Shown: positions 19,002 through 28,079 of the stretch, piece after piece
How positions within the stretch are numbered: position 1 is the first letter of the stretch
How the letters are laid out: each line of letters opens with the position of its first letter
The notes under the pieces: generated by a model
The model's database searches: none
Told to the model about the DNA's origin: nothing
What the model saw: the letters and a program-made list of their open reading frames with translations, nothing else
Source of the DNA: Psychrilyobacter piezotolerans
GTDB lineage: Bacteria; Fusobacteriota; Fusobacteriia; Fusobacteriales; Fusobacteriaceae
Direction: 5' to 3'
NCBI RefSeq assembly: GCF_003391055.1
Contig: NZ_QUAJ01000002.1
Span: 143,986 to 207,985, forward strand
Length of the DNA stretch: 64,000 nucleotides
Position numbers and translations under genes: made by a program

Positions 19002-19847
19002 TTAAGATATCTCCTTTCTCCTCATGGTAGATTTTCTAAACTCTTCTTTCAGGGATTCACTATCTCCTTCTTTTAAAGAATTTTTTATTATATCTAAACT
19101 TTCCTCAAACCTTTCTATCTTTTTTATAAGATTTTCCTTGTTTCCCATGAACAGTTTATCCCACAGGTCTTCATTGATCATGGCTATACGGGTAAGATCC
19201 CGGTATGAATCTCCTACAAACACATTGGTATCAAAGTCTTTTTCATCTGAATTAACTAATGCAACTGCTATGGCATGAGTTAACTGACTGGTAAAGGATA
19301 TAATTTCGTCATGCTTTTCAGGAGTTATCCGGGAAACCCTCTTAAATCCCATCTTATATGCTAATTTTTCTACTAAGTCCAAATTTTCGGCATGATTCAA
19401 AGGATGAGGAGTTATTATAAAGTTGGCTCCATGAAATATCTTTTCACTGGAGTTCCATACTCCCTGGACTTCCCTTCCTGCCATGGGATGGGCTCCTATA
19501 AAGTCTATATCTAATGGAAGTTTTTTCATTACCCTGTCTAAAAGATCACCCTTTACTCCTGCTGCGTCTGTAATAACTGCATTAGTTTTAAAATCATCTC
19601 TATTTTCCCCTATAAATTTTTCTACCAGGTTTGGATAGAGACAGATTACTATTAGGTCACTTTCAGATAGAGGGAGTTTAGGATCTGCAAATCCCCTGTC
19701 TATTATACCTTCAGATTCTGCATAGGAGAGGGCTTTTTCATCCACATCTATCCCATAGATCACATCAAATTCATCTCTCAATGTTTTAGCATAACATCCA
19801 CCTATAAGTCCTAACCCTACTATACTTAATGTTTTTTTCTGCTTCAT
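19002..19847 (-). CDS. tyrA: Prephenate dehydrogenase
   Basis: 281-residue NAD(P)-dependent enzyme making 4-hydroxyphenylpyruvate. The Rossmann motif VGLGLIGG starts the protein; IDFIGAHPMAGRE carries the conserved catalytic histidine region. There is no C-terminal ACT domain, so Tyr feedback through ACT is absent. The ATG at 19847 (AAGGGA upstream) fits the family better than the in-frame start at 19901. A terminator-like hairpin lies in its leader at about 19911-19937. Confidence 0.92.
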   Translation of the reverse strand: MKQKKTLSIVGLGLIGGCYAKTLRDEFDVIYGIDVDEKALSYAESEGIIDRGFADPKLPLSESDLIVICLYPNLVEKFIGENRDDFKTNAVITDAAGVKGDLLDRVMKKLPLDIDFIGAHPMAGREVQGVWNSSEKIFHGANFIITPHPLNHAENLDLVEKLAYKMGFKRVSRITPEKHDEIISFTSQLTHAIAVALVNSDEKDFDTNVFVGDSYRDLTRIAMINEDLWDKLFMGNKENLIKKIERFEESLDIIKNSLKEGDSESLKEEFRKSTMRRKEIS

Positions 19848-19907
19848 AATAAAAATCCCTTTCCTTAAAGGTTTCCCTAAAGGGACACCAAATAACATCA
19901 TTTAGAA

Positions 19908-19938
19908 AAAAGATTATTTCATAATCTTTTCTCTAAAA
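19908..19938 (-). terminator. Terminator-like hairpin between aroF and tyrA
   Basis: On the minus strand AAAAGATTA-TGAA-TAATCTTTTTT forms a 9-bp stem with a TGAA loop and T run, inside the operon and upstream of tyrA. It could lower tyrA-and-downstream expression relative to aroF. Confidence 0.6.
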
Positions 19939-20021
19939 CTTTTTTGTTAAATTCCGCCATATGCTGCCACTATAATTTTATGATTTACAACTGCTTAAAT
20001 TTGATATTTGATAAAAGAATA

Positions 20022-20041
20022 GATACCCCGGGGGTATCTCA
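20022..20041 (-). terminator. GC-rich palindrome after aroF
   Basis: AGATACCCC-CGGGGTATCT is a 9-bp palindrome just downstream of the aroF stop with a weak T-rich tail (ATTCTTTTAT). It may be an RNA 3' end stabiliser or partial terminator; function uncertain. Confidence 0.5.
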
Positions 20042-20049
20042 TATAATTA

Positions 20050-21066
20050 CTACATCTTCTTACCTACTACCTCTAATATCTTCTTTACATCGATTACTAA
20101 GTCTTCAAATTGCTCTGGTCTGAGTGATTGTGCCCCGTCACATAGGGCATTTTCAGGATCATTATGCACCTCTATCATCAACCCATCTGCTCCTACTGCT
20201 GCTGCTGCCATGGCTAACTTTTTTACCATCCATCTTTTTCCTGTAGCATGGCTGGGATCTACAATTACCGGCAGGTGACTCAATTTTTTTACTGCTAATA
20301 CCGCACTTAGATCCAGTGTGTTCCTTGTATACTTTTCATATGTTCTGATTCCTCTTTCACACAGGATTACCTTGTCATTTCCCCCTGCCATGATATATTC
20401 AGCAGACATCAGCCATTCTTCGATGGTAGCCGACAGCCCTCTTTTTAATAAAATTGGTTTATCTATCTTACCAAGGGCTTTCAACAGATCAAAGTTCTGC
20501 ATATTTCTAGCTCCCACCTGGATTATATCCACTTCTTCAGCAAATTTTTCCACCAGATCTACCGACATAATTTCAGTTACTATTGGCATCCCCGTTTCTT
20601 TTTTCGCTTCCTTTAATAGTTCTAATCCCTCTAATTCCATCCCTTGGAAAGCGTAAGGAGAAGTTCTCGGCTTATATGCTCCTCCACGGAGGATTTGAGC
20701 CCCTGATGCTTTTACCGATCTTGCTACTTCCAAGATTTGATCCCTTGATTCTACCGAACAAGGTCCAGACATAATAGTAAAATTCCCCCTGCCGATTTTT
20801 ATCCCGTTTACATCTATTATTGTGCATTCCTCCTGCATCTTCCTGTTGGCTTTCTTAAATGGTTCTTGTATTCTAGTCACCTTTTCTACTCCTTCTAATG
20901 CTTCCATATCTCTTATGCTTAATTTTGATGTGTCTCCTACTATTCCTAAAACTCCATATTCCTTTCCCGATATATCCTTTATTTCCATTCCAAGGCTTTC
21001 AAATACTTCTACAATATGGCTCACTTGATCATTTGTGGCACCTTTTTTTAGTTTAATTATCATCAT
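20050..21066 (-). CDS. aroF: 3-deoxy-7-phosphoheptulonate synthase (DAHP synthase, AroA-beta type)
   Basis: 338 residues. The N-terminal ~75 residues form a ferredoxin-like/ACT-like regulatory domain ([18 protein letters not shown]), followed by the (beta/alpha)8 barrel with [24 protein letters not shown] and DPSHATGKR. It commits PEP and erythrose-4-phosphate to aromatic synthesis. The N-terminal domain likely mediates allosteric inhibition. The ATG at 21066 is preceded by GGGAGGAAAA; an earlier in-frame TTG would place the RBS inside the gene. Transcription is probably controlled by the leader peptide at 21235-21291. Confidence 0.94.
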   Translation of the reverse strand: MMIIKLKKGATNDQVSHIVEVFESLGMEIKDISGKEYGVLGIVGDTSKLSIRDMEALEGVEKVTRIQEPFKKANRKMQEECTIIDVNGIKIGRGNFTIMSGPCSVESRDQILEVARSVKASGAQILRGGAYKPRTSPYAFQGMELEGLELLKEAKKETGMPIVTEIMSVDLVEKFAEEVDIIQVGARNMQNFDLLKALGKIDKPILLKRGLSATIEEWLMSAEYIMAGGNDKVILCERGIRTYEKYTRNTLDLSAVLAVKKLSHLPVIVDPSHATGKRWMVKKLAMAAAAVGADGLMIEVHNDPENALCDGAQSLRPEQFEDLVIDVKKILEVVGKKM

Positions 21067-21114
21067 TTTTCCTCCCAATATATCTAGATTTTTAAATTAT
21101 CCTATAAAATAAAA

Positions 21115-21138
21115 AACCTGTTCTCAATAGAACAGGTT
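21115..21138 (-). terminator. Attenuator terminator in the aroF leader (promoter-distal)
   Basis: On the minus strand AACCTGTTCT-ATTG-AGAACAGGTT followed by TTTT. Its 5' arm AACCTGTT is exactly complementary to AACAGGTT at 21225-21232, right after the leader peptide stop, giving a plausible alternative (antiterminator) pairing. Confidence 0.85.
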
Positions 21139-21152
21139 ACAATTTCCCTAAT

Positions 21153-21179
21153 AAAAAAACCTATATTTAAAATATAGGT
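21153..21179 (-). terminator. Second terminator in the aroF leader (promoter-proximal)
   Basis: Minus-strand ACCTATATTTTAAATATAGGT followed by TTTTTTT. Together with the downstream hairpin this gives two tandem terminators between the leader peptide and aroF, as in the trp leader. Confidence 0.8.
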
Positions 21180-21234
21180 CTACAATTAAAAAATTTATTT
21201 TAACGAATTGTTTTAAGTTTAATAAACCTGTTGG

Positions 21235-21291
21235 TTATGAAATTTGATTGCTTTTCAATTCATACCAATATCTAAAGCCCTTCATCACCAT
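21235..21291 (-). CDS. Aromatic leader peptide (Phe-Tyr-Trp-Tyr) of the aroF operon
   Basis: An 18-residue ORF, MVMKGFRYWYELKSNQIS, with a very good RBS (AAGGAGGTAAATC). Four of five residues from 6 to 10 are aromatic: Phe6, Tyr8, Trp9, Tyr10, covering all three end products of the pathway. It lies between a consensus promoter and two terminator hairpins, directly ahead of DAHP synthase. The arrangement is that of a transcription attenuator in which ribosome stalling at aromatic codons lets transcription continue. The sequence is seen; the mechanism is inferred. Confidence 0.85.
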   Translation of the reverse strand: MVMKGFRYWYELKSNQIS

Positions 21292-21323
21292 CTGATTTAC
21301 CTCCTTAAAATTTATTTGATCTA

Positions 21324-21352
21324 ATCATACTCCTATTGTATCTCTTTGTCAA
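21324..21352 (-). promoter_or_regulatory. Promoter of the aroF operon
   Basis: TTGACA - 17 nt - TATGAT on the minus strand, about 33 nt upstream of the leader peptide ATG and within the gap after trpA. Confidence 0.82.
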
Positions 21353-21404
21353 ACATTTTTTATTTATTTTTATCCCTGCTCTACATCTATACCATTCTGT
21401 AACT

Positions 21405-22178
21405 TCAACAGCCTTTTAATTCCCTGACTTTCTTCTCTATTACTTTTGGATCACCATTAGTTTCATGAACTAATTTTACGATAGCTGATCCGACTATGGC
21501 TCCATCTGCTATCCTATGTATCTTTTCTACATGTTCCCTGCTGGATATCCCAAAACCAACCGCTAAAGGTAAGTCTGTCACGGCCCTTACTTCTTCCAGA
21601 AAACTTTTTAAATCTACATCAAAGTTATCCCGAACCCCGGTCACACCAAAAGATGATATGCAGTAGACAAATCCACTCCCTCCCTGATTAATTATGTCCC
21701 CTAACCTCTCCTTGGAATTAGGAGCAACCAAGGGTATTAAATCTACATCGCTTCCCTCTATTAATTCTCTGATTTCTTCCCTTTCCTCCAGGGGAAGATC
21801 CGGTATTATGAGCCCATCTACCCCAGCTTCCTTACATTTTTTTATAAAATTTTCTATCCCCTGGCTCAAGATAGTATTGAAATAGATTAAAAACACCAAG
21901 GGGATCTCTGTTTTTTCCCTGGTTTTTTTTACAACTTCAAATACTTTAAATAACCTGGTCCCATTGTCCAGGGCCCTCTTGCCGGCTGCCTGGATAACAG
22001 GCCCGTCAGCTATGGGATCTGAGTACGGTATCCCCAATTCTATTATGTCGGCTCCTCCCCTTTCCATAGCATAAATCAGCTGTTCTGTCTCATCTAAGCC
22101 AGGATCTCCAGCTGTTATATATGTAACCAGCGCTTTTTTATCTCCTAATTCTTTAAATTTTTGCTCTATCCTCTTCAT
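21405..22178 (-). CDS. trpA: Tryptophan synthase alpha subunit
   Basis: 257-residue TIM-barrel enzyme cleaving indole-3-glycerol phosphate. Catalytic glutamate is in IIELGIPYSDPIADGP and the conserved aspartate in VDGLIIPDLPLEE. Last gene of trpEGDCFBA. No terminator is visible between it and the aroF promoter, so read-through into the aro operon is possible. Confidence 0.95.
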   Translation of the reverse strand: MKRIEQKFKELGDKKALVTYITAGDPGLDETEQLIYAMERGGADIIELGIPYSDPIADGPVIQAAGKRALDNGTRLFKVFEVVKKTREKTEIPLVFLIYFNTILSQGIENFIKKCKEAGVDGLIIPDLPLEEREEIRELIEGSDVDLIPLVAPNSKERLGDIINQGGSGFVYCISSFGVTGVRDNFDVDLKSFLEEVRAVTDLPLAVGFGISSREHVEKIHRIADGAIVGSAIVKLVHETNGDPKVIEKKVRELKGC

Positions 22179-22182
22179 AGTT

Positions 22183-23352
22183 TTATTCCCCCCCTAAATA
22201 TTCAGCCACCGTATGGATATCTTTATCCCCACGTCCCGATATGTTTATTACTAATACCTGCTCTTTTCCCATCTTAGGAGCTAATTTCACTGCATAAGCT
22301 ATGGCATGGGAACTTTCCAGTGCCGGTATTATTCCCTCCTGTCTGGTTAACAATTTAAACCCTTCCAAGGCTTCATCATCTGTTACCGATTCATATTTCA
22401 CCCTTTTTATATCATGCAGATGGGCATGTTCCGGACCTACCCCAGGATAATCTAATCCAGCCGATATAGAGTGTGCCGGCGTTATATTTCCATCCTCATC
22501 GCAGAGCATATAAGTTTTCATCCCGTGTATTACTCCTACGTGACCGCAAAATGCTGCCGCATGCTGCCCTGTTCCTATTCCATACCCCGCTGCCTCTACT
22601 CCATACAGTGCTACTTCTTCATTTTTTATAAAGTCATAAAACATCCCCATGGCATTGGAGCCTCCCCCTACACAGGCAATTATCGCATCTGGCAGCCTTC
22701 CTTCAGCTTTGACTATCTGTGATTTGGTTTCTTCTCCTATTACCTTTTGAAAATCCCTTACCATAGTCGGATATGGATGGGGTCCCACTACCGATCCAAT
22801 CACATAAAATGTATCCCCTACCCTCTGCACCCATTTTCTTATGGCTTCATTGGTTGCATCTTTTAATGTCCCCGTTCCTGATGATACACCTGTTACCTTG
22901 GCTCCCAATAGTTCCATCTTAAAAACATTTATTTTCTGTCTTTCCATATCCTCTACACCCATGAAAACTTCACATTCCATCCCGAATAATGCCGCACCTG
23001 TTGCTGTTGCTACCCCATGCTGCCCTGCTCCCGTTTCAGCTATCACCTTCTTTTTTCCCATTCTTTTAGCCAGTAAGATCTGTCCAAGCACATTATTTAT
23101 CTTATGAGCCCCAGTATGATTCAGATCCTCTCTTTTTAAGTAGATCTTTGCCCCTCCTAATTTTTCACTTATTTTTTCAGCATAAAATAACGGTGTTTCA
23201 CGGCCTACGTATTCTTTCAGGTAATACCTGTATTCCTCCATAAATTCCGGATCATTCTTTGCCTCTTTATAGGCTGATTCCAGTTTTTTCAATGGATTCA
23301 TCAGTGTTTCAGCCACATATTGACCACCAAATTTTCCAAATTTTCTATTCAT
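22183..23352 (-). CDS. trpB: Tryptophan synthase beta subunit
   Basis: 389-residue PLP enzyme condensing indole with serine. The PLP lysine lies in HTGAHKINN; the glycine-rich phosphate loop is [16 protein letters not shown] is near the C-terminus. The ATG at 23352 (AAGGGGTGG upstream, [17 protein letters not shown]) was chosen over a GTG at 23361. It overlaps trpF by a few bases. Confidence 0.96.
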   Translation of the reverse strand: MNRKFGKFGGQYVAETLMNPLKKLESAYKEAKNDPEFMEEYRYYLKEYVGRETPLFYAEKISEKLGGAKIYLKREDLNHTGAHKINNVLGQILLAKRMGKKKVIAETGAGQHGVATATGAALFGMECEVFMGVEDMERQKINVFKMELLGAKVTGVSSGTGTLKDATNEAIRKWVQRVGDTFYVIGSVVGPHPYPTMVRDFQKVIGEETKSQIVKAEGRLPDAIIACVGGGSNAMGMFYDFIKNEEVALYGVEAAGYGIGTGQHAAAFCGHVGVIHGMKTYMLCDEDGNITPAHSISAGLDYPGVGPEHAHLHDIKRVKYESVTDDEALEGFKLLTRQEGIIPALESSHAIAYAVKLAPKMGKEQVLVINISGRGDKDIHTVAEYLGGE

Positions 23353-23974
23353 TTTTCCCACCCCTTCTTAGTTTTTGAATAACGTTCTTTATTTTTTCAC
23401 CATCTTTAACCCCATCTGTTTCCACCCCTGAACTGAGGTCTATAATATAAGGCTCTACCTTTCCCACAGCTTCTAATATATTTTTATAAGTTATCCCTCC
23501 AGCCAGAGCAATCTTATATTTTTTACTCATCCCCTGGATCAAATCCCAGTTGAAAACTTTACCACTTCCGCCTCTGACCCCTTTATTATAGGCATCTAAA
23601 ATACACAGGTCTGTATGTTCTTTATATTTTAGAAGCCTTTCCTCTATACCTCTATTCTTTACCGAAAACGCCTTCCAGATTTCATATCTGCCTCTGAATT
23701 GCCCACAATACTCAGCTGTTTCTTCCCCGTGGAATTGCAGAATATCCAGTCTACAGTATTTTGCTGTCTTTTCTACATCTTCTCTTCTTTCATCTACAAA
23801 TACTCCTACAGTTTTTATCCTTTTATCCAGTTTGTCGATCAATTCTTTAGCTTTTTCTTTAGCGATCTTTCTCTTACTCTCGGCAAAAATAAATCCCACA
23901 TAATCAGGTAAATTTTTATTCACCATCCCGATATCTTCCACCCTTTGCAATCCGCATATTTTTATTTTGGTCAT
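23345..23974 (-). CDS. trpF: Phosphoribosylanthranilate isomerase
   Basis: 209-residue TIM barrel. The catalytic cysteine is in KICGLQ at the N-terminus and the catalytic aspartate in [34 protein letters not shown] is the C-terminal phosphate region. Separate from trpC, whose last bases overlap its ATG. Confidence 0.95.
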   Translation of the reverse strand: MTKIKICGLQRVEDIGMVNKNLPDYVGFIFAESKRKIAKEKAKELIDKLDKRIKTVGVFVDERREDVEKTAKYCRLDILQFHGEETAEYCGQFRGRYEIWKAFSVKNRGIEERLLKYKEHTDLCILDAYNKGVRGGSGKVFNWDLIQGMSKKYKIALAGGITYKNILEAVGKVEPYIIDLSSGVETDGVKDGEKIKNVIQKLRRGGKNE

Positions 23975-24738
23975 CCTTTCCCCCTAAATTTTTCTGCTAA
24001 TTTCCCTATATCATCACACCTCATAAATACTTCTCCGATCAGAACTCCGTCTATCCCTGCTTTTTTTAACTTTTCTATATCCATCTGATTTTTTATCCCG
24101 CTCTCAGAGACTATCACCTTATTTTTTGGAATTAATTTTGCCAGCTCTACCGTTGTATTCAGGTCCACTTCAAAGGTTTTTAAATCCCTGTTATTTATCC
24201 CTATTATCTGAGCTCCTGCCCTGATGGCTGTCTCAATTCCCTCTTTTGCATGGACCTCTACCAGGGCATCCATCCCCAAACTTTCAGCTGTCTGTATAAA
24301 TTTTTTCAATGTCTTTTCTTCTAAAATTGCTGTTATTAAAAGTATTGCTGAAGCTCCTAATATTTTTGCCTCATAAATTTGAACCTCTTCTATTATAAAA
24401 TCCTTCCTCAGGGCAGGGATCCCCACCGCATCTGTTATTTTTTTTAAATATTCCGGGCTTCCCAGGAAAAAATCTTCCTCTGTCAGTACAGAAACTGCAT
24501 CTACACAATTTTCATATTCCACAGCTAATTCCAATGGATCAAAATTTTCTTTTATCACCCCCTTAGATGGAGATGCTCTTTTCACCTCCCCGATTATGGA
24601 TAAGCCTTTTTTTTGAAGTGATTCTATAAAACTAGGTCCGGGTTCTGACCTTTCAGCTTTTTCCTTTAGCAGTTTTATGTCTAAATTTAACTCCTTCAGC
24701 CTCATCTTCTTTCTTTCTACTATCCTTTCTAAGATCAT
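23971..24738 (-). CDS. trpC: Indole-3-glycerol phosphate synthase
   Basis: 255-residue TIM barrel. Conserved: IGEVKRASPSKG (catalytic lysine), VLTEEDFFLGS, ALRKDFI, and the C-terminal VSESGI and GVLIGEVFM. The start overlaps nothing upstream; the stop overlaps trpF by 4 nt. Confidence 0.95.
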   Translation of the reverse strand: MILERIVERKKMRLKELNLDIKLLKEKAERSEPGPSFIESLQKKGLSIIGEVKRASPSKGVIKENFDPLELAVEYENCVDAVSVLTEEDFFLGSPEYLKKITDAVGIPALRKDFIIEEVQIYEAKILGASAILLITAILEEKTLKKFIQTAESLGMDALVEVHAKEGIETAIRAGAQIIGINNRDLKTFEVDLNTTVELAKLIPKNKVIVSESGIKNQMDIEKLKKAGIDGVLIGEVFMRCDDIGKLAEKFRGKG

Positions 24739-24753
24739 TTTTACCCTCCCTAT

Positions 24754-25764
24754 TTATCTGTTTGTCATTTCTACCAGTTCATCTAATTTAGCAAGAGCCT
24801 TACCGCTTTCGATTATCTCTCTGGCCATCTCTACTCCCTCCTGGATAGACGATGCTTTTTTTCCTGCATACAGAGCTGCTCCGCTGTTTAGAAGTAATAT
24901 ATCTTTTTTTGCTTCTCTTATCTCTCCCTTAAATATTCCCCTTATTATCTCTGCATTTTCTTTAGGAGTTCCCCCTTCCAATTCTTCTTTAAACCTTCTT
25001 TTCATTCCAAAATCTTCTGGTTCTATATAATAGGAGTTAATTTTTCCACCTTTCAATTCACTTACCTTGGTTCTATCGGTTACTGTTATCTCGTCCATTC
25101 CATCCATTCCATGAACAACCAATACATGTTCAGTTCCTAATTTTTTCATAGCCTCTGCCATAAGTCCGGTTAAATTTTCATGGAATACTCCCAATACCTG
25201 TCCATTGGCTCTGGCAGGATTCGTAAGGGGCCCCAGCATATTGAATATCGTCCTAAACCCCAGCTCTTTTCTAACTGCTGCTGCGTATTTCATAGAACTA
25301 TGAAATGCAGGAGCATATAGAAATCCCAGATCTATCTTTTCCACACATTCTTTTACCCTTTTTGAATTTATTCCTATATTTATGCCCAAAGTTTCCAGTA
25401 CATCTGCACTCCCGCACTGGCTGGATACCGACCTATTTCCATGTTTTACTACTGCTACTCCTCCAGCAGCTGTTACAAATGCTGATGCTGTAGAGATATT
25501 GTATGTGTCTGTACCATCTCCCCCTGTTCCGCAGGTATCCACAGTATATCTATCCCCTAAATCTATCTGTTCCGCTTTATCCCTCATAACCTTAGCTCCA
25601 CCACTTATTTCTTCTGAGGTTTCCCCTTTTAATCTTAGAGCTGTTAAAAAGCTGGCCATATGAACGCTGCTCACCCTCCCTTCCATTATTTCTGTCATTG
25701 CATAGGTCATCTGAGATTCTTTAAGATTTTCACCACTGACTAATCTCTCAATAATTTTAATCAT
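24754..25764 (-). CDS. trpD: Anthranilate phosphoribosyltransferase
   Basis: 336-residue enzyme attaching PRPP-derived ribose phosphate to anthranilate. Conserved: DTCGTGGDGTDTYNIST (PRPP), KHGNRSVSSQCGSADVLE, and LGPLTNPA. It is free-standing, not fused to the amidotransferase. Its ATG overlaps the trpG stop by 4 nt. Confidence 0.95.
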   Translation of the reverse strand: MIKIIERLVSGENLKESQMTYAMTEIMEGRVSSVHMASFLTALRLKGETSEEISGGAKVMRDKAEQIDLGDRYTVDTCGTGGDGTDTYNISTASAFVTAAGGVAVVKHGNRSVSSQCGSADVLETLGINIGINSKRVKECVEKIDLGFLYAPAFHSSMKYAAAVRKELGFRTIFNMLGPLTNPARANGQVLGVFHENLTGLMAEAMKKLGTEHVLVVHGMDGMDEITVTDRTKVSELKGGKINSYYIEPEDFGMKRRFKEELEGGTPKENAEIIRGIFKGEIREAKKDILLLNSGAALYAGKKASSIQEGVEMAREIIESGKALAKLDELVEMTNR

Positions 25765-26333
25765 ATACCTCCTCCTACAACAAAATTTTCTATCATCTTC
25801 ATCCCTTCAGGTGTGTAAACAGATTCAGGATGAAACTGTAATCCTACAATCTTATATTTTTTATGTCTCACAGCCATTATTTCCCCATCATCAGTTCTTG
25901 CTATTATCTCCAGCTCTTCATTTAACGTCTCCTCTGCAATAGCCAGGGAATGATATCTTGCCGCCTTTGTATTTTGGGTTATGCCGCTGAATATTCCATC
26001 TTCAGAATGAATTATTTTAGAAGCTTTTCCGTGAAATATCTCCTTGGCGTAGGATACAGTCCCGCCAAATGCCTCTCCTATAGCCTGATGTCCCAGACAT
26101 ATCCCCAGGATGGAATATTTTTTATACAATTTTTTTATAAGTTCTATGCATATCCCTGCTTCCTTAGGAGTCTTAGGCCCCGGAGATATCACTATCTTAT
26201 CGGGATTCAGCCTGTCTATCTCCTTTACACTTATCTCGTCATTTCTAAAAACTCTTATATCTTTTTCAAACCTTCCTAAATACTGATATAAGTTATATGT
26301 AAATGAATCGTAATTATCTATTAAAATTATCAT
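25761..26333 (-). CDS. trpG: Anthranilate synthase component II (glutamine amidotransferase)
   Basis: 190-residue class I glutaminase supplying ammonia to TrpE. The nucleophile cysteine is in LGICLGHQAIGEAFGG and the His/Glu pair in GLQFHPES. It could also serve folate synthesis as PabA, as in other bacteria, but its place within trpE-G-D-C-F-B-A makes anthranilate the primary role. Confidence 0.94.
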   Translation of the reverse strand: MIILIDNYDSFTYNLYQYLGRFEKDIRVFRNDEISVKEIDRLNPDKIVISPGPKTPKEAGICIELIKKLYKKYSILGICLGHQAIGEAFGGTVSYAKEIFHGKASKIIHSEDGIFSGITQNTKAARYHSLAIAEETLNEELEIIARTDDGEIMAVRHKKYKIVGLQFHPESVYTPEGMKMIENFVVGGGI

Positions 26334-26345
26334 GAATCCCTCCTC

Positions 26346-27743
26346 TTAACTGTTAAGTGCCGATACCAGAGCTCCTATCTTGTTCCTGCACTCCTCATAT
26401 TCATTTTCCGGAACAGAATCTCCTGTGATCCCTGCTCCTGCCTGCAGATATACCTTTTCATTTTTTATAACCATGGTTCTAATGGCTATACAGGTATCCA
26501 TATTCCCTCCATAGGAAAAATACCCCACTGCTCCTCCATATATTCCCCTTCTATTTTTTTCTAATTCCTCTATTATTTCCATAGCCCTTACCTTTGGAGC
26601 TCCTGACAATGTTCCCGCCGGCAGGATAGAAGAAAGTACAGAAAAATTGGTTTCCTTCTCTTTTTTCTCCCCTTCAACTAAAGAGACCAGATGCATCACA
26701 TGGGAATAATTTTGTACTTTCATAAATTGAGTTACCTCTACACTGTCTATCTTTGAAACTTTCCCCACATCATTCCGGGCCAGATCCACCAGCATCACAT
26801 GTTCCGCTGCCTCCTTTTCATCATTTATCAGGTCTTCTGCCAGAATTCTATCTTCTTCCGGACTTGTCCCTCTTCTCCTTGTTCCTGCTATTGGGCAGGT
26901 ATATATCTTATTTCCCTTTACTTCCACCAGCATCTCAGGGGAACTTCCAGCTATCTGATAATCTCCAAAATTTATATAAAATAAATATGGAGAGGGGTTT
27001 GTAATCCTCAATTTTCTGTATAGGTCAAATGATTTTTCCCTTGTCTCCATCTCCCACCTCTGTGACAATACCACCTGGAATACATCCCCTTCATAGATAT
27101 ATTTTTGTGCTTTCTCTACATTTTTCATAAATTCTTCCTTTGTTATATTCCCTTTTAACCCTCCTTCAAGTCCCCTTTCTTTCTTAGGATCTAATTTCAT
27201 ATCAAGGTCATTTTCCAAGGTCTTTTCCATCTCCATAAATTTAACATCTGCCTTTAATTTTCCCTCTCTATCCGATTCTTCTATCACTGTAAATATAAGA
27301 TTCTGGTGAAAATGATCAAATACAATCCCTTCTTTAAAAAACATTAAATCTGAATCTGGGGTTCCTATATTATCTGGGTTCTCATCCAATAATTTTTCAT
27401 ATTCCCTGACCATGTCGTATCCTATGGTCCCGTAAGCTCCTCCGATATATACACTTTCCTCATCCTCTAGAGGATATTCTTTTATATAACCCTCCACAAT
27501 TTCCATAAATTTCTTTCCATCTTTTTTTATCTTTTCACCATCTAACTCATATTCATCTCCATAACTTTTCAGCCTTCTAAATGGATTTTTAGCTATAAAC
27601 GAATATCTGCCTTTCTTATTGTCCCTGCTTTCAAGGAGCAAGCCCACTTTATCGCCTACATATTTTTTAAAGACAGTAACCGGGGTTTCAATGTCCCCTG
27701 TTATTACCCTTGTATAAACTTTCATCTGCCCTTTCTTTTCCAT
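26346..27743 (-). CDS. trpE: Anthranilate synthase component I
   Basis: 465-residue chorismate-using enzyme. The Trp feedback site motif is visible as GLLLESRDNKKGRYS near the N-terminus (family LLES...GR.S). Catalytic-domain motifs: VLSQRWEM, PSPYLFYINFGD, IAGTRRRG, MLVDLARNDVG and GAPKVRAMEIIEELE. RBS AAGGAGGAG precedes the ATG. First structural gene of the operon behind the Trp leader peptide. Confidence 0.95.
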   Translation of the reverse strand: MEKKGQMKVYTRVITGDIETPVTVFKKYVGDKVGLLLESRDNKKGRYSFIAKNPFRRLKSYGDEYELDGEKIKKDGKKFMEIVEGYIKEYPLEDEESVYIGGAYGTIGYDMVREYEKLLDENPDNIGTPDSDLMFFKEGIVFDHFHQNLIFTVIEESDREGKLKADVKFMEMEKTLENDLDMKLDPKKERGLEGGLKGNITKEEFMKNVEKAQKYIYEGDVFQVVLSQRWEMETREKSFDLYRKLRITNPSPYLFYINFGDYQIAGSSPEMLVEVKGNKIYTCPIAGTRRRGTSPEEDRILAEDLINDEKEAAEHVMLVDLARNDVGKVSKIDSVEVTQFMKVQNYSHVMHLVSLVEGEKKEKETNFSVLSSILPAGTLSGAPKVRAMEIIEELEKNRRGIYGGAVGYFSYGGNMDTCIAIRTMVIKNEKVYLQAGAGITGDSVPENEYEECRNKIGALVSALNS

Positions 27744-27796
27744 CTTACTCCTCCTTTTTTACTTTTTTTGCCCTGTTCATCTATAAATTTATATAA

Positions 27797-27827
27797 AAAA
27801 AAGCCCCCTCATTATGAATAGGCTTTT
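27797..27827 (-). terminator. Second attenuator hairpin in the trp leader
   Basis: Minus-strand AAAAGCC...GGCTTTTTTTT, imperfect upper stem, long T run, close to trpE. Confidence 0.7.
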
Positions 27828-27844
27828 CCTCAGAAAAATATAAC

Positions 27845-27870
27845 AAAAAAACCTGCTCATAGTGAACAGG
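27845..27870 (-). terminator. First attenuator terminator in the trp leader
   Basis: Minus-strand CCTGTTCA-CTA-TGAGCAGG followed by TTTTTTT. It lies about 40 nt beyond the leader peptide stop. Confidence 0.82.
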
Positions 27871-27907
27871 CTGTTAATTTTAAAAAATTAAATTTTATAT
27901 ACAAAAA

Positions 27908-28003
27908 TTAATAGATCGATTTATTGCCTAAACCTGGTCCACGTGTCAAAGCTATTTTATTTGTTGAGTTATCGCTTTTCCACCACCAAGTAATTCTAAT
28001 CAT
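27908..28003 (-). CDS. trpL: trp operon leader peptide with three consecutive Trp codons
   Basis: 31-residue ORF starting MIRITWWWKSDN with RBS GAGGAGATAGAG. Codons 6-8 are TGG TGG TGG. Promoter upstream, tandem terminators downstream and trpE next make this a clear ribosome-mediated attenuator. The leader is longer than the enterobacterial one, and its distal half may form part of the antiterminator. Confidence 0.9.
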   Translation of the reverse strand: MIRITWWWKSDNSTNKIALTRGPGLGNKSIY

Positions 28004-28034
28004 CTCTATCTCCTCTTTAAATTTTATTACAATC

Positions 28035-28063
28035 ACTATATAATTTAATTTTTATTTTGTCAA
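28035..28063 (-). promoter_or_regulatory. trp operon promoter
   Basis: TTGACA - 17 nt - TATAGT on the minus strand, about 32 nt upstream of the leader peptide start. Confidence 0.82.
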
Positions 28064-28079
28064 ACTTTTTTTATATTTT

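Noticed and set aside
19935..19980. Short ORF MAEFNKKVLEKRL before tyrA considered as a third leader peptide
   Set aside because: No aromatic enrichment beyond one Phe and no convincing RBS.
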